DNA of 38,390 bases, from positions 1 to 38,390 of the forward strand of contig CAZQRW010000011.1 of assembly GCA_964596115.1 (NCBI GenBank), read 5' to 3'. Shown here one piece after another: positions 7,091 to 16,656 of this stretch. This stretch comes from CAZQRW01 sp964596115 (GTDB lineage: Bacteria > Hydrothermota > UBA3072 > B12-G15). The notes under the pieces were generated by a model, which worked only from the letters and a program-made list of their open reading frames with translations, had not been told where the DNA came from and ran no database searches. The translations under genes and the position numbers were made by a program. The stretch's first letter is position 1, and the number at the start of each line of letters is the position of its first letter.

Positions 7091-8679
7091 ACTTCCTCCC
7101 TTTGTAAAATTGTTGGTTTTTGATATGACGCTAGTTTTTCAGGATAATCCTTATTGTAGTGTAATCCTCTTGATTCTTTTCTCTGGAGTGCAGAGAATGT
7201 TGTTAAAAGACCAAGATAAGCAAGATTCCTAATTTCAATTTGTTCCCTCGTAATTTTCTCCTTTGACAAAATTTCTTCAACATCTTCCACGATAATTTTA
7301 AATCTCTTTAAAGCTTTTTTTAACCTTTCCTCACTTCTAACGATGCCAACATAATCCCACATAACTTGTTTAATCTCTCTTCTAATATGTGAAATTACAA
7401 CTTCTTCAATTTTGTATTCGGCAGCTTCCTTTGAATATGGTGGTATTTTTACTCCACTGATTTGCCCAGCTACCATATCACCGGCAGCCTTGGCGGCTCT
7501 ACTCGAGAAAACTAATGCCTCCAATAATGAATTACTGGCAAGCCTATTTGCCCCATGTACACCTGTATATGAAGTTTCACCGGCAGCATAAAGTCCATCA
7601 ATGTCAGTTTTACCCCATAGATCTGTCTTTACTCCCCCACAAAGGTAATGGGCTGCAGGGACAACTGGTATCGGTTCACTTGTTATATCTACGCCTTGCT
7701 CAAGGCAATCCCTATAGATATTTGGAAATTTATCCTTAATTTTTGTCTCTCCCATATGTCTGATATCGAGAAACACGCATTCATCCCCAGTTTCTTTTAA
7801 AATCCTGTCTATTGTTCTTGCTATGATATCACGTGGTGCTAGTTCCTTGAGGGGATGATTCTCCATAAATCGCTCTCCTTTTTTATCAACAAGGATACCC
7901 CCTTCACCCCTTACTGCCTCAGAGATTAATATATTCCTTTCCATAGGATTCCTTGAAAATAAGGTAGTAGGATGGAATTGTACAAATTCAAGATTTGCTA
8001 CCCTTGCACCTCCAAGAAATGCCATTGCAATCCCGTCGCCTGTAGCAATTCCGGGATTTGTAGTATGTAGATAGACCTGTCCTCCTCCACCTGTTGCAAG
8101 CATAGTAATGGGTGAAATAAATGAGACAATCTCCATTGTTTGGGTATCGAGGGCATAGGCACCAAAGCATTTTTTATCTTCTATGATAAGGTCTATTACA
8201 ATAAAATTCTCAAGTATTCTTACATTTGGTTTTTCTCTGATGTGGGCGAGCATTGCACGTTCAATTTCTCTACCTGTAAGGTCTTGTGCATGTAATATTC
8301 TTCTACGAGAATGGCCACCCTCCTTCCACAGATCCAGGTGTGCCTTTCCATTTTCTCCCATTTTCATTGAGAACCTTACTCCAAGATCGATCAGTTCCCT
8401 TACAAGTCTCGGTCCTTCTTTTACCATTACTGTTACCGCTTTCTTATCGGATATTCCCTCTCCAACTTTCAATGTGTCTTCAATGTGGTTTTCAAAAGAA
8501 TCATCCTTTCCGAAAACTGCTGCAATACCTCCCTGTGCATAGTTGGTGTTTGCATCAGTTCTGCTTTTTTTTGTGAGAACGATTACATCACCATAATAAG
8601 AAACCTTAGAGGCAAAGTTTAAGCCTGCTAGTCCACTGCCAATTACCAGAAAGTCCGTTTTTATTCTCTGATTCGCCAT
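7075..8679 (-). CDS. nadB: L-aspartate oxidase NadB
   Basis: NadB is a FAD enzyme that oxidises aspartate to iminoaspartate, which NadA (399-1301) turns into quinolinate. The 534-residue protein has the FAD-binding GSGLAGLNFA near residue 13, NYAQGGIAAVF with the typical aspartate oxidase/fumarate reductase layout, QFHPTTL, the catalytic-region AVRGEGGILV, and GVHGANRLASNSLLEALVF for the flavin. The C-terminal helical domain is complete (HYNKDYPE). The ATG at 8679 has GGAG about 9 bases upstream. It overlaps murA by 19 bases and hpf by 16, so it is embedded in a mixed housekeeping operon rather than beside the other NAD genes. Confidence 0.96.
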   Translation of the reverse strand: MANQRIKTDFLVIGSGLAGLNFASKVSYYGDVIVLTKKSRTDANTNYAQGGIAAVFGKDDSFENHIEDTLKVGEGISDKKAVTVMVKEGPRLVRELIDLGVRFSMKMGENGKAHLDLWKEGGHSRRRILHAQDLTGREIERAMLAHIREKPNVRILENFIVIDLIIEDKKCFGAYALDTQTMEIVSFISPITMLATGGGGQVYLHTTNPGIATGDGIAMAFLGGARVANLEFVQFHPTTLFSRNPMERNILISEAVRGEGGILVDKKGERFMENHPLKELAPRDIIARTIDRILKETGDECVFLDIRHMGETKIKDKFPNIYRDCLEQGVDITSEPIPVVPAAHYLCGGVKTDLWGKTDIDGLYAAGETSYTGVHGANRLASNSLLEALVFSSRAAKAAGDMVAGQISGVKIPPYSKEAAEYKIEEVVISHIRREIKQVMWDYVGIVRSEERLKKALKRFKIIVEDVEEILSKEKITREQIEIRNLAYLGLLTTFSALQRKESRGLHYNKDYPEKLASYQKPTILQREEVWNTI

Positions 8680-9926
8680 ATATCAGCTCCTAACCTTTTT
8701 AGTTTTTTTTCCATTTTTTCATAACCTCTGTCCAGATGATAGACCCGTGATATCTCAGTTTTTCCGGCTGCTACAAGGCCAGCCAGAACCAATGCTGCGG
8801 ATGCCCTAAGGTCAGAAGCCATTACGGGAGCGCCACTGAGCATATTTTTGCCTCTTATTATAACACTCTGTCCGTCAATCGTTAGATCAGCTCCCATCCT
8901 CATAAGTTCTGGAACATGCATAAATCTATTCTCAAAAATACTTTCATTCACCACACTAACTCCATCAGCAATACAGAGAAGAGCCATAAACTGTGCCTGC
9001 ATATCCGTTGGAAATCCAGGAAAAGGTGCAACCCTTACATCTGTTGCTTTAAGAGGTTTTCTTGATTTTACCCTTAATTTGTCACCCTGAGCATCAACCT
9101 CTGCCCCCGTTTCCCTCAATTTTTTTATTATTGCCTTCATATGTGATTCTTTAGCCCCTTTTATGAGCACATCACCTTCAGTTATTGCAGCAGCTACAGC
9201 ATAAGTGCCTGCTTCAATTCTGTCTGGAATGATCCTGTATTCTATATCGGCATCAAGTTTTTTAACCCCTTTGATCTCTATTCTTCTTGTTCCATGCCCT
9301 GAAATTTTTGCCCCTATCTTTTTCAAGAAATTAGCCACATCTACAACCTCAGGCTCCATTGCAGCACCTTCAATGATAGTTTTTCCTTTTGCCAGAGTGG
9401 CGGCCATCATTGTATTTATTGTTGCCCCTACGCTGGGCCCCTTTACTCCTTCAAGAAAAACCTCAGATCCTGTAAGGGATTTTGTGGAGGCTTCAATATA
9501 TCCATGCACAATAGACACATTAACCGATAGTGCCTTTAACCCTTTTAGGTGGAGATCAACAGGTCGTGCACCAATGGCACATCCACCTGGCAATGATACC
9601 CTTGCCCTTTTTAATCTTGCAATAAGTGGGCCCAGCACGTAATAACTCGCCCTCATCTTTTTTACAAGCTCATAGGGCGCTTCATGACCGACAGCCCCTG
9701 TTGTGTCTATAAGAACACTATGTTCATTAAATTGAATTTTTGCGCCAAGTGCTTCAAGTACCTCGGCCATTGTATAGATATCCCTAACAAGGGGAATATT
9801 ATCGATCTTAAATTTACCTTCTTTTAAAAGGGTAGCTGCCATTATCGGAAGTGCTGAATTCTTAGCACCACTAACTTCCACTACTCCTTTTAGCCTATTG
9901 CCGCCATAAATTACTAATTTATCCAT
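8661..9926 (-). CDS. murA: UDP-N-acetylglucosamine 1-carboxyvinyltransferase MurA
   Basis: MurA transfers enolpyruvate from PEP to UDP-GlcNAc, the first committed step of peptidoglycan synthesis. The 421-residue protein is full length. Lys22 is in SGAKNSALP, and the PEP-binding cysteine, target of fosfomycin, is C116 in PGGCAIGARPVDLH, so the enzyme should be of the sensitive Cys type. The C-terminal GYEKMEKKLKRLGADI is standard. It overlaps polX by 8 bases upstream and nadB by 19 downstream. UDP-GlcNAc supply comes through GlmS and GlmM at 19390-22559. Confidence 0.97.
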   Translation of the reverse strand: MDKLVIYGGNRLKGVVEVSGAKNSALPIMAATLLKEGKFKIDNIPLVRDIYTMAEVLEALGAKIQFNEHSVLIDTTGAVGHEAPYELVKKMRASYYVLGPLIARLKRARVSLPGGCAIGARPVDLHLKGLKALSVNVSIVHGYIEASTKSLTGSEVFLEGVKGPSVGATINTMMAATLAKGKTIIEGAAMEPEVVDVANFLKKIGAKISGHGTRRIEIKGVKKLDADIEYRIIPDRIEAGTYAVAAAITEGDVLIKGAKESHMKAIIKKLRETGAEVDAQGDKLRVKSRKPLKATDVRVAPFPGFPTDMQAQFMALLCIADGVSVVNESIFENRFMHVPELMRMGADLTIDGQSVIIRGKNMLSGAPVMASDLRASAALVLAGLVAAGKTEISRVYHLDRGYEKMEKKLKRLGADIWRIRE

Positions 9927-11643
9927 TGCTCCGCAATTTCCTTTTCAGGTTGACAAGATCATATGTATTAATAATATTTTCAGGTGATATCCATGCCCTT
10001 CTTGCTATTCCAATACCCAACCTCATATACCTCATCATTCCAAGATTATGTGCATCAGTATTTATTATTAATGGTATCCCCATACTATTTGCAAGGGAAG
10101 CGTTAGTTTCATTGAGGTCGAGTCTGTCGTAGTATGCATTAATTTCCAGTGCGACATTTTTATCTTTGGCAAATTCCATTACTTTTTCTAAATTTACCTC
10201 GTAACCTTCTCTTCCAGAAATCAGTCTTCCGGTAGGATGCGCAATAATATCTACAGAGGGATTATCCAACGCCGAAAGCATTCTCTCTGTAACATTTTTT
10301 TTGAAGCCCTGGTGAATCGCAGCAATAACAAAATCAAGTTTTTTAAGGATCTCATCAGGGTAATCTAGTGAACCATCTTGAAGAATATCTACTTCTGTTC
10401 CCTTCAGTATAACTAATTTTCCTCTATATTTTTTATTTAGTTCATCAATTTCTTCATTTCTTTTCAAAAGCCTCTCAATCTCAAGACCATGAGCGTACTT
10501 AGCAGTCTGTGAATGATCAGCAATTCCTATATAATCGTAACCCATTTCTATAGCTTTTTTCGCTATTTCATCGATACTGTTCGCTCCATCAGAGTATTTT
10601 GAATGAATATGTAAATCTCCTTTAATATCTTTATAAGAAATGATTTGGGGAAGAATTCCTTTCAATGCAAGTTCAACCTCGCCCCTGTCTTCCCTCATTT
10701 CTGGTGGAATCCACTCCATACCTATCGATTTATATACTGTTTTCTCATCCTCTCCAGCTATCTTTTTTTCACCTTTGTATACGCCATATTCACTTACCTT
10801 TAGTCCTTTTTCCTTTGCAATAGATCTTATTTTTATGTTGTGTGCCTTGGAACCTGTAAAGTATTGAAGTGCAGAACCAAATGATTCTTCAGAGAGTACC
10901 CTCATGTCTATCTGGATTCTAAGGTTTTTCTCTATAATTGAACCCTTTGTGTCACCAGATGCAAGTATTCTTTCTACAAAAGAGGATCCTGTGAAAAAAT
11001 CTATCACCTTTTTGCCCTCCTTTGAGATGACAAGAAAATCAAGGTCACCAACTGTCTCTTTCATTCTTCTGTAAGAGCCAGCAGGTAATACCCTAACAAC
11101 ATAATTTAAGGAACCTATTCTATTAACAATTTCCTCAACAATTGGTTCAACCAAGCCGATGGGATACCTCTTTTCGCCTTCAACATTCTCACTTTTATAC
11201 AGCTCGATCCCTTTTTTGATATTTTCGATTTTTTTTTCGCCCATATTTGGCAATTTGGAAAGGGAACCATCTTTGATTACTTTTTCAAGATCAGAGATAT
11301 TTTTGACACCCAATTTTTCATATGCGAGTTTTATAGTTTTTGGCCCAAGATTTTGAATATTTAGGAGTTCAACAAGTCCTTCAGGAATGTTAGCCATTGC
11401 TTCTTCATATTTTTTCATCTTTCCTGTTTCTATATACTCCTTTATTTTTTTTGCTATTCCTTCTCCAATACCAGGAACATCATTGAGATTTCCTGATCTA
11501 TAGATTTCTTCAATATCCTCGGGAAAATCCTTCAAGATCCTTGCGACTTTGCGATAAGCGAGAACCTTGAATTGATTCTCGCCTTTGATTTCAAGTGCAT
11601 CAGCAATCTTACTGAATATTTTCGCAAGTTCAAAATTCTTCAT
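9919..11643 (-). CDS. polX: DNA polymerase X family protein with PHP domain
   Basis: Bacterial/archaeal PolX: a gap-filling repair polymerase with a 3'-5' exonuclease/AP-endonuclease PHP domain. From the ATG at 11643 the protein is 574 residues, the usual size. The order is an N-terminal 8-kDa helical domain with helix-hairpin-helix motifs (VPGIGEGIAKKI; LPNMGEKKIENI), the nucleotidyltransferase palm with catalytic GSYRR and VGDLDFLV, then a PHP domain starting DLHIHSKYSDG with further metal ligands in IGIADHS, AIHQG, IIAHPTGR and INTDAH. A frame extending to 11703 exists, but promoter boxes sit directly before 11643, so I use that start. It is the first gene of the polX-murA-nadB-hpf-hprK-rapZ operon. 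Confidence 0.95.
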   Translation of the reverse strand: MKNFELAKIFSKIADALEIKGENQFKVLAYRKVARILKDFPEDIEEIYRSGNLNDVPGIGEGIAKKIKEYIETGKMKKYEEAMANIPEGLVELLNIQNLGPKTIKLAYEKLGVKNISDLEKVIKDGSLSKLPNMGEKKIENIKKGIELYKSENVEGEKRYPIGLVEPIVEEIVNRIGSLNYVVRVLPAGSYRRMKETVGDLDFLVISKEGKKVIDFFTGSSFVERILASGDTKGSIIEKNLRIQIDMRVLSEESFGSALQYFTGSKAHNIKIRSIAKEKGLKVSEYGVYKGEKKIAGEDEKTVYKSIGMEWIPPEMREDRGEVELALKGILPQIISYKDIKGDLHIHSKYSDGANSIDEIAKKAIEMGYDYIGIADHSQTAKYAHGLEIERLLKRNEEIDELNKKYRGKLVILKGTEVDILQDGSLDYPDEILKKLDFVIAAIHQGFKKNVTERMLSALDNPSVDIIAHPTGRLISGREGYEVNLEKVMEFAKDKNVALEINAYYDRLDLNETNASLANSMGIPLIINTDAHNLGMMRYMRLGIGIARRAWISPENIINTYDLVNLKRKLRSNG

Positions 11644-11679
11644 TCTATATAGTATAAAACAATAATATTGAAAAGTCAA
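11644..11679 (-). promoter_or_regulatory. Leaderless promoter of the polX-rapZ operon
   Basis: TTGACT (11674-11679), 17 bases and TATACT (11651-11656) on the - strand, then 7 bases to the ATG at 11643. Both boxes are near consensus and the spacer is ideal; no ribosome-binding site fits in the gap. Confidence 0.8.
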
Positions 11680-11797
11680 CTCTTTAAATATGTAAGATAT
11701 CATCAGACCTGTAAATAAATATAGTTGCTCTTTTTAAGGTAGAGCACTTAATTATTTATAAACTAAATTAATGCAAACAGCGATAAATTTTGGAAGA

Positions 11798-14700
11798 TTA
11801 TTTTTTTGATTTTAATTCTTTTATTTTGGCTTCTAAATTCTCAATAGGCCAATGTAATTCTAATTTTTTATTAAGGGAGAGTGATTTGTTATAGTAGTTT
11901 TTAGCTTTTGTATATTCTCCCAAATTTTTGTAAAAATCACCATATGCCTCATAAACCTCCGCAACAAAGGATTCATCTTTTACATTTTTAACAGCAACAT
12001 CATTCGCAATCTTTAGGTATCTTAGACCCCATTTTTTCCATTCCTTTTTTGAATATGAAAGGCCAAGGAGTATATTATACAAAACAAATGTAAAGTCATT
12101 CTTCATATTTTTTAAGATAGGAGAGAGTTTTTCCTTTAAAATAAATATAGCTCTTTCAATATTATTAGTTTGTATAAGATAACGTGCTTCTGAAAGATAA
12201 TAATAAGCGGTAATCCTTTGGCTCTCAATATGAGGAAGCAATTCTGATGCCTTATTTAAGTTTTCTTTTCCTCTGGTAGGATCCTTCGCAAATTTTAGAA
12301 AATGTACTGACAATTGAACGTATAACCTAAATTCCCAATCTATAAGTTTATTAACTTTTGCTAAAGAAAGGGCGTCCTCTAATAGTTTTTTGGCATCTTC
12401 CAGCGCTCCTTTGTACCGAAGTATAACTGAAAGATTGGAGAGAAGAAGTAGACGTGTTGATATTCCGCCAGTCCATTCAGAAATATCAAGAGCCTGTCTA
12501 TAATAGGATTCTGCTTTTTTAAGGTCATTTATTGCTAAATATAGAGAACCAAGATTGTTTAATGCAGTAGCCTCACCTTCTTTAAAACCTGTGTCTCTGT
12601 ATAACTCCAAAGCCTTTAAAAGCTTTTCTTCTGCTTTACCATATTCATTTCTCTCTTGGTCTATATTAGAAGAATTTAAGTAAATTGAAGCAATACCAAT
12701 TTTATCACCCAGTTTTTTCCGCAATTCGAGACTCTCCTGAAAATATTTTTCAGCAACCTCATAATTCTTTTCACTCATATTTAAAGTAGCAAATATATTT
12801 AAAGCAGTTGCATAATCCTCCTCGTGAGATTTTTTATTAAGATGAGCCATGACTTTTTTGATTTTTCTATATGCTGAATCCAATTTTCCAAGTTGGTTGT
12901 ATACCCACGCAATTTGAACATCAATGACATATTTTTTTTGCTTGTCTTTAAATGCCCTTCTTGCTTTTCTAAAGGATGAGAGTGCGTTTTCAAAATCACC
13001 CTTTCCGGAGTACAATTTTCCAAGTTCAAAGAAAGAATTTCCTCTTCCTTCACCTGAAGAAAGGGAGATAGCCTCTTCAATATACGAGATTGCAGACTTG
13101 TATTCACCAATTAAACCACTTACTTTTCCAAGTTTTATTAGCAGAGAAATCTTTGTTTTCTTATCTATTTTCCCCTGTAATGCCCATTGATAAAATTTTA
13201 GAGCTTCTTTATGAGCATAAACGGATTCGGCTTTATCACCAGATATTATGGCATAATTAGTAACTTTTGACTGTTCCCCAGCGTGATAGAAATGGGTAGA
13301 AAGAAATTCATTTTTATCTGGGAATTCAGTAGTTCTTTCTTCAATTATTTTTCCAATTTTCAAATGAAGGTTCATTTTTTGTCCCTTTGGTATATTCTTA
13401 TATATAACCTCCCTAAAGACATCTTCTGTAAAGAAGTAATTCTGAGGTGATGTCTCTTTAAAGAGGCCTATGGAGATCAATTTGTCGAGGATGTCATACA
13501 ATTCTCCCTGGTTGAGTCCAGAAATAAGGGCGAGAATTTCAAAATCAAAATCTCTTCCTATAACAGCAGCTATTTCCACTACATTTTTGATTGTTTTATC
13601 AAGTAAAGAAAATTTATATAAAACTGTATCCTCTACTGATTTTGGTATAGTCCAGGTGTCAAAATCCTCTTTAAGAGCCCATTTCCCATCCCTTACATAT
13701 AAAATTTCCTTTTCTTTCATTGATTTTAAAATTTCTTCAATAAAGAATGGGTTTCCACCTGTTTCCTTATATATATAATCAAGTACATTTTCAGGAATCT
13801 CTTCTTGAAGTATGATCTGCACGAGTTCCTTTACATTTATTTTTGTAAGGGGCTGAATAAATATTTCCTGGTACAAATTTTCTCTGCCAAGAATTCTTAA
13901 TGTTTTTTGAACAGGTGTATTTTCAAGTTCTTCTACTCTATATGTTCCGATTATAGGAAAGTGGCTGTTTCCTCTTTTGATTAAGTAGTAAATCAATTCA
14001 AGTGTCGATTCATTTCCCCAGTGGAGATCGTCAAATAAAATGGCAAAATTTATTTTCTTAGATAAAGAAATTAAGAATTTTCTGAAGCTATCAAAAAGCA
14101 TAATTTTGTCCCCCACCAGGGGTTCAAATCCCGAAGAAAGAGGAGGGATAAGTCTGGAAATCTCTCTTTTCTCCTGGATATTTAACGAATTTACGAATAC
14201 GTCTCTTGCATCATCTTCAAAATCTTGGAGAATTGAATTATTAAGATCTCTAATGGCATAATATGGGGATGCCCTCATAGTTGCATAAGAGTGACCTGTA
14301 AATAGGTTAAGGCCGACTACCTGAGATACTGCCTCTTCTGCCAATCTTGTTTTACCAACCCCAGCTTCACCTTGTATTATTATAAGTTTGTTTGTTTTCT
14401 TTGTCATTAAATCCTTTAACATTGATAACTCATCTTTTCTATCAACGAGGGATTTACTTGGTATATTTAATTCCTTAGAGATGGTATCAATGGTGCCAAT
14501 TCTACCTTTACCCAATCTTTTTGCAGCGTACATTCTTTGGTCAGCAATTTTAAACAATGTCTCCCAGTCATTCCCATCATCAGGAAATGTGGCAATTCCA
14601 CCAGTCGCGCTGAGTTTATTCCCAGAGAACTCCTGTTTTTTTAAGGAAACCAAAATCCTCTTTGCTACGATTTCTGCCTGTTCCTTTGGCGTATTTGGCA

Positions 14701-14980
14701 ACAACAGTATAAATTCGTCACCTCCATAGCGAGTAATAACGTCGGCATCTCTCAAACTCAACTTAAGAAATTGGGAGAAGAGTTTTAATACGAGGTCACC
14801 TTTTATATGTCCCTTTGAATCATTTATTTCTTTAAAGTTATCAATATCAAGGAGAACGAATGAAAAAGGAAGTCTGTATCTTCTACATTTTTTGATCTCT
14901 CCATCTACCCAGTGCATGAGATATCTTCGGTTATAAATGCCAGTTAAATCATCAACAAAAACATCCTTTGGTAAAACCAT
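11798..14980 (-). CDS. Diguanylate cyclase (GGDEF) - AAA ATPase - TPR signalling protein
   Basis: A 1060-residue cytosolic multidomain protein. Residues about 7-165 form a GGDEF domain opening with the standard DDLTGIYNRRYL; the active-site motif GGDEF is at 86-90, and an RxxD inhibitory site (RDAD, 77-80) sits five residues upstream, so both activity and product inhibition look intact. A P-loop ATPase follows (GEAGVGKT at 204-211; FAILFDDLHWGNEST near 300), of the type seen in MalT-like and adenylate-cyclase/AAA_16 regulators. The C-terminal 450 or so residues are TPR repeats (ATALNNLGSLYLA and similar). No membrane segment or DNA-binding domain is seen. I start at 14980 because promoter boxes precede it; a start 15 bases upstream is possible. 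Partner and input are unknown. Confidence 0.9.
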   Translation of the reverse strand: MVLPKDVFVDDLTGIYNRRYLMHWVDGEIKKCRRYRLPFSFVLLDIDNFKEINDSKGHIKGDLVLKLFSQFLKLSLRDADVITRYGGDEFILLLPNTPKEQAEIVAKRILVSLKKQEFSGNKLSATGGIATFPDDGNDWETLFKIADQRMYAAKRLGKGRIGTIDTISKELNIPSKSLVDRKDELSMLKDLMTKKTNKLIIIQGEAGVGKTRLAEEAVSQVVGLNLFTGHSYATMRASPYYAIRDLNNSILQDFEDDARDVFVNSLNIQEKREISRLIPPLSSGFEPLVGDKIMLFDSFRKFLISLSKKINFAILFDDLHWGNESTLELIYYLIKRGNSHFPIIGTYRVEELENTPVQKTLRILGRENLYQEIFIQPLTKINVKELVQIILQEEIPENVLDYIYKETGGNPFFIEEILKSMKEKEILYVRDGKWALKEDFDTWTIPKSVEDTVLYKFSLLDKTIKNVVEIAAVIGRDFDFEILALISGLNQGELYDILDKLISIGLFKETSPQNYFFTEDVFREVIYKNIPKGQKMNLHLKIGKIIEERTTEFPDKNEFLSTHFYHAGEQSKVTNYAIISGDKAESVYAHKEALKFYQWALQGKIDKKTKISLLIKLGKVSGLIGEYKSAISYIEEAISLSSGEGRGNSFFELGKLYSGKGDFENALSSFRKARRAFKDKQKKYVIDVQIAWVYNQLGKLDSAYRKIKKVMAHLNKKSHEEDYATALNIFATLNMSEKNYEVAEKYFQESLELRKKLGDKIGIASIYLNSSNIDQERNEYGKAEEKLLKALELYRDTGFKEGEATALNNLGSLYLAINDLKKAESYYRQALDISEWTGGISTRLLLLSNLSVILRYKGALEDAKKLLEDALSLAKVNKLIDWEFRLYVQLSVHFLKFAKDPTRGKENLNKASELLPHIESQRITAYYYLSEARYLIQTNNIERAIFILKEKLSPILKNMKNDFTFVLYNILLGLSYSKKEWKKWGLRYLKIANDVAVKNVKDESFVAEVYEAYGDFYKNLGEYTKAKNYYNKSLSLNKKLELHWPIENLEAKIKELKSKK

Positions 14981-15014
14981 ATTAATATTGAACATAAAAT
15001 TTTGAATTTGTCAA
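14981..15014 (-). promoter_or_regulatory. Leaderless promoter of the GGDEF-AAA-TPR gene
   Basis: TTGACA (15009-15014), 16 bases and TTCAAT (14987-14992) on the - strand, then 6 bases to the ATG at 14980. The -35 is perfect, the -10 weaker. It is back to back with the nnrED promoter. Confidence 0.6.
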
Positions 15015-15027
15015 GCAAAAAAATATA

Positions 15028-15069
15028 TTGACTTTTAAAAAAATTAAAATTATTATGAAAAAAAGGAGG
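15028..15069 (+). promoter_or_regulatory. Promoter and ribosome-binding site of nnrED
   Basis: TTGACT (15028-15033), a 17-base spacer and TATTAT (15051-15056), then a short leader with GGAGG (15065-15069) five bases before the ATG at 15075. Unlike the leaderless heads, this transcript carries a normal ribosome-binding site. Confidence 0.8.
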
Positions 15070-15074
15070 AAAAT

Positions 15075-16625
15075 ATGAAAATAGTCTCTGTAAAACAGAT
15101 GAAGGCAATAGACAAAATTTCTATTGAACAGTTTGGTATCGCAGGAGTAGTGCTGATGGAGAAGGCAGGAATGGAAGTAGTTAGTATGATTAAGGATTAT
15201 ATAAAAGAGCTAACAAATATTCCAGCTCTTGTCATCTGTGGAAAAGGAAATAATGGAGGAGATGGGTTTGTGGTAAGTAGGTTGCTATTCCAAGAGGGTG
15301 CTGATGTCGTTGTTTTAATATTGGGTAAGGAGAAAGAAATAAAGGGTGATGCCCTTGTAAATTTCAAAATAATAAAAAAATTGGGAATTCAATATACTGA
15401 AATTGATAAAATAAATAACAATAAATTAAAAAATCTATTTAATAGTGCAGAAATAATTGTTGATGCAATATTTGGAACTGGGTTCAGAGGAGAACCTAAG
15501 GGTGTTTATAAAAAGATTATTGAGATGATTAATTCTATAGATAAGCTTGTCTTTTCTATAGATATTCCATCCGGTGTTGATGCTGACACTGGTCAGGTTT
15601 TGGGAGAGGGTGTTTTCGCAGATGCTACCTGTACAATGGGTATGATAAAAAAGGGGATGTTGCTGTACCCTGCACGCTATTATACCGGCAAACTATATAT
15701 AGGGAATATAGGTATCCCTATGGATAATATTTTGGATGAACTAAATATAGAAACAGAGCTAATAGACGACGATTTTGTGGCTAAAATTTTGCCTTTAAGG
15801 TTTCCATACAGTCATAAAGGAAATTATGGAAAGGTATTTGTAATAGCTGGGTCGAAAGGGATGACAGGTGCTTCTGTATTATCATCCGAAGCAGCATTGA
15901 GGGCGGGTGCAGGACTTGTATATGTTGGTGTTCCTGATTCCCTTATGGATATATTTGAGGCTAAATTGACCGAAGTGATCAAAGTTCCTTTAAAAGGGGG
16001 TAATGGCGTTTTAGAGTTGGAAGCATTGGGGGATATATACGAATTTGCAAAGGATAAAGATGTTGTGCTAATTGGCCCAGGTCTTTCCAGATGCGATGAA
16101 CTGAAAAAACTTGAAAAAAAATTATTCCCAAAATTCAAGAAGCGGCATTTGGTTATTGATGCTGATGGCATAAACAATATGAATATTTCATTGCTGGAAT
16201 ATTCGCAAGGTAATTGGGTACTTACTCCGCATCCAGGCGAATTCTCCAAACTTTCGGGTTTTTCTATTGATGAAATTGAGAGTAATAGAATAGAAATTGC
16301 CAGAAAATTTGCCATAGAGCATAGAGTTATTTTGGTTCTAAAAGGTGTTCCAACTGTTGTGGCTTCTCCAGATGGGACTGCATATATAAATTCAACTGGT
16401 AATTCTGGTCTTGCCAGTGGAGGAAGTGGTGATATACTATCTGGTTTGATAGCAGGTTTTATTTCCCAAGGAGCAACTCCATTGGAGGCATCTATTTCTG
16501 GAGTTTATATACATGGGCTTTCAGCTGATATAGCTGTGGAAGAAACAACCGAGTATTCATTGATTGCAGGTGATTTACTAAATTACATTGGTAAAGCAAT
16601 AAAGAAAATTATGGGAGCGTCTTGA
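15075..16625 (+). CDS. nnrED: Bifunctional NAD(P)H-hydrate epimerase / ADP-dependent dehydratase
   Basis: This enzyme repairs NADHX and NADPHX, hydrated forms of NAD(P)H: the N-terminal YjeF_N domain epimerises R to S, and the C-terminal ribokinase-like domain dehydrates S using ADP. The 516-residue protein has both. The epimerase half shows CGKGNNGGDGFVVSRLL near residue 55 and SIDIPSGVDADTG near 165. The dehydratase half shows GSKGMTGASVLSSEAALRAGAGLV near 260, the nucleotide site LTPHPGEFSKL near 380, and the catalytic-loop region GSGDILSGLIAGF near 450. It follows a normal promoter and GGAGG. The next gene, mlaE, has its own promoter after only 65 bases, so this is probably a single-gene unit. 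Confidence 0.96.
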   Translation: MKIVSVKQMKAIDKISIEQFGIAGVVLMEKAGMEVVSMIKDYIKELTNIPALVICGKGNNGGDGFVVSRLLFQEGADVVVLILGKEKEIKGDALVNFKIIKKLGIQYTEIDKINNNKLKNLFNSAEIIVDAIFGTGFRGEPKGVYKKIIEMINSIDKLVFSIDIPSGVDADTGQVLGEGVFADATCTMGMIKKGMLLYPARYYTGKLYIGNIGIPMDNILDELNIETELIDDDFVAKILPLRFPYSHKGNYGKVFVIAGSKGMTGASVLSSEAALRAGAGLVYVGVPDSLMDIFEAKLTEVIKVPLKGGNGVLELEALGDIYEFAKDKDVVLIGPGLSRCDELKKLEKKLFPKFKKRHLVIDADGINNMNISLLEYSQGNWVLTPHPGEFSKLSGFSIDEIESNRIEIARKFAIEHRVILVLKGVPTVVASPDGTAYINSTGNSGLASGGSGDILSGLIAGFISQGATPLEASISGVYIHGLSADIAVEETTEYSLIAGDLLNYIGKAIKKIMGAS

Positions 16626-16656
16626 TTTTAAGAGGAACTTATTCCGAAATTGAATG

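Noticed and set aside
7515..8576. Several opposite-strand open frames inside nadB
   Set aside because: Shadows of a clearly functional gene; no recognisable domains.
11726..11746. Terminator after the GGDEF gene
   Set aside because: TGCTCT/AGAGCA makes only a 6-bp stem with a 9-base loop and no clear T-tract follows on either strand.
12799..13110. 103-codon frame on the same strand inside the TPR region
   Set aside because: Alternate-frame reading of the GGDEF-AAA-TPR gene, with no domain or ribosome-binding site.
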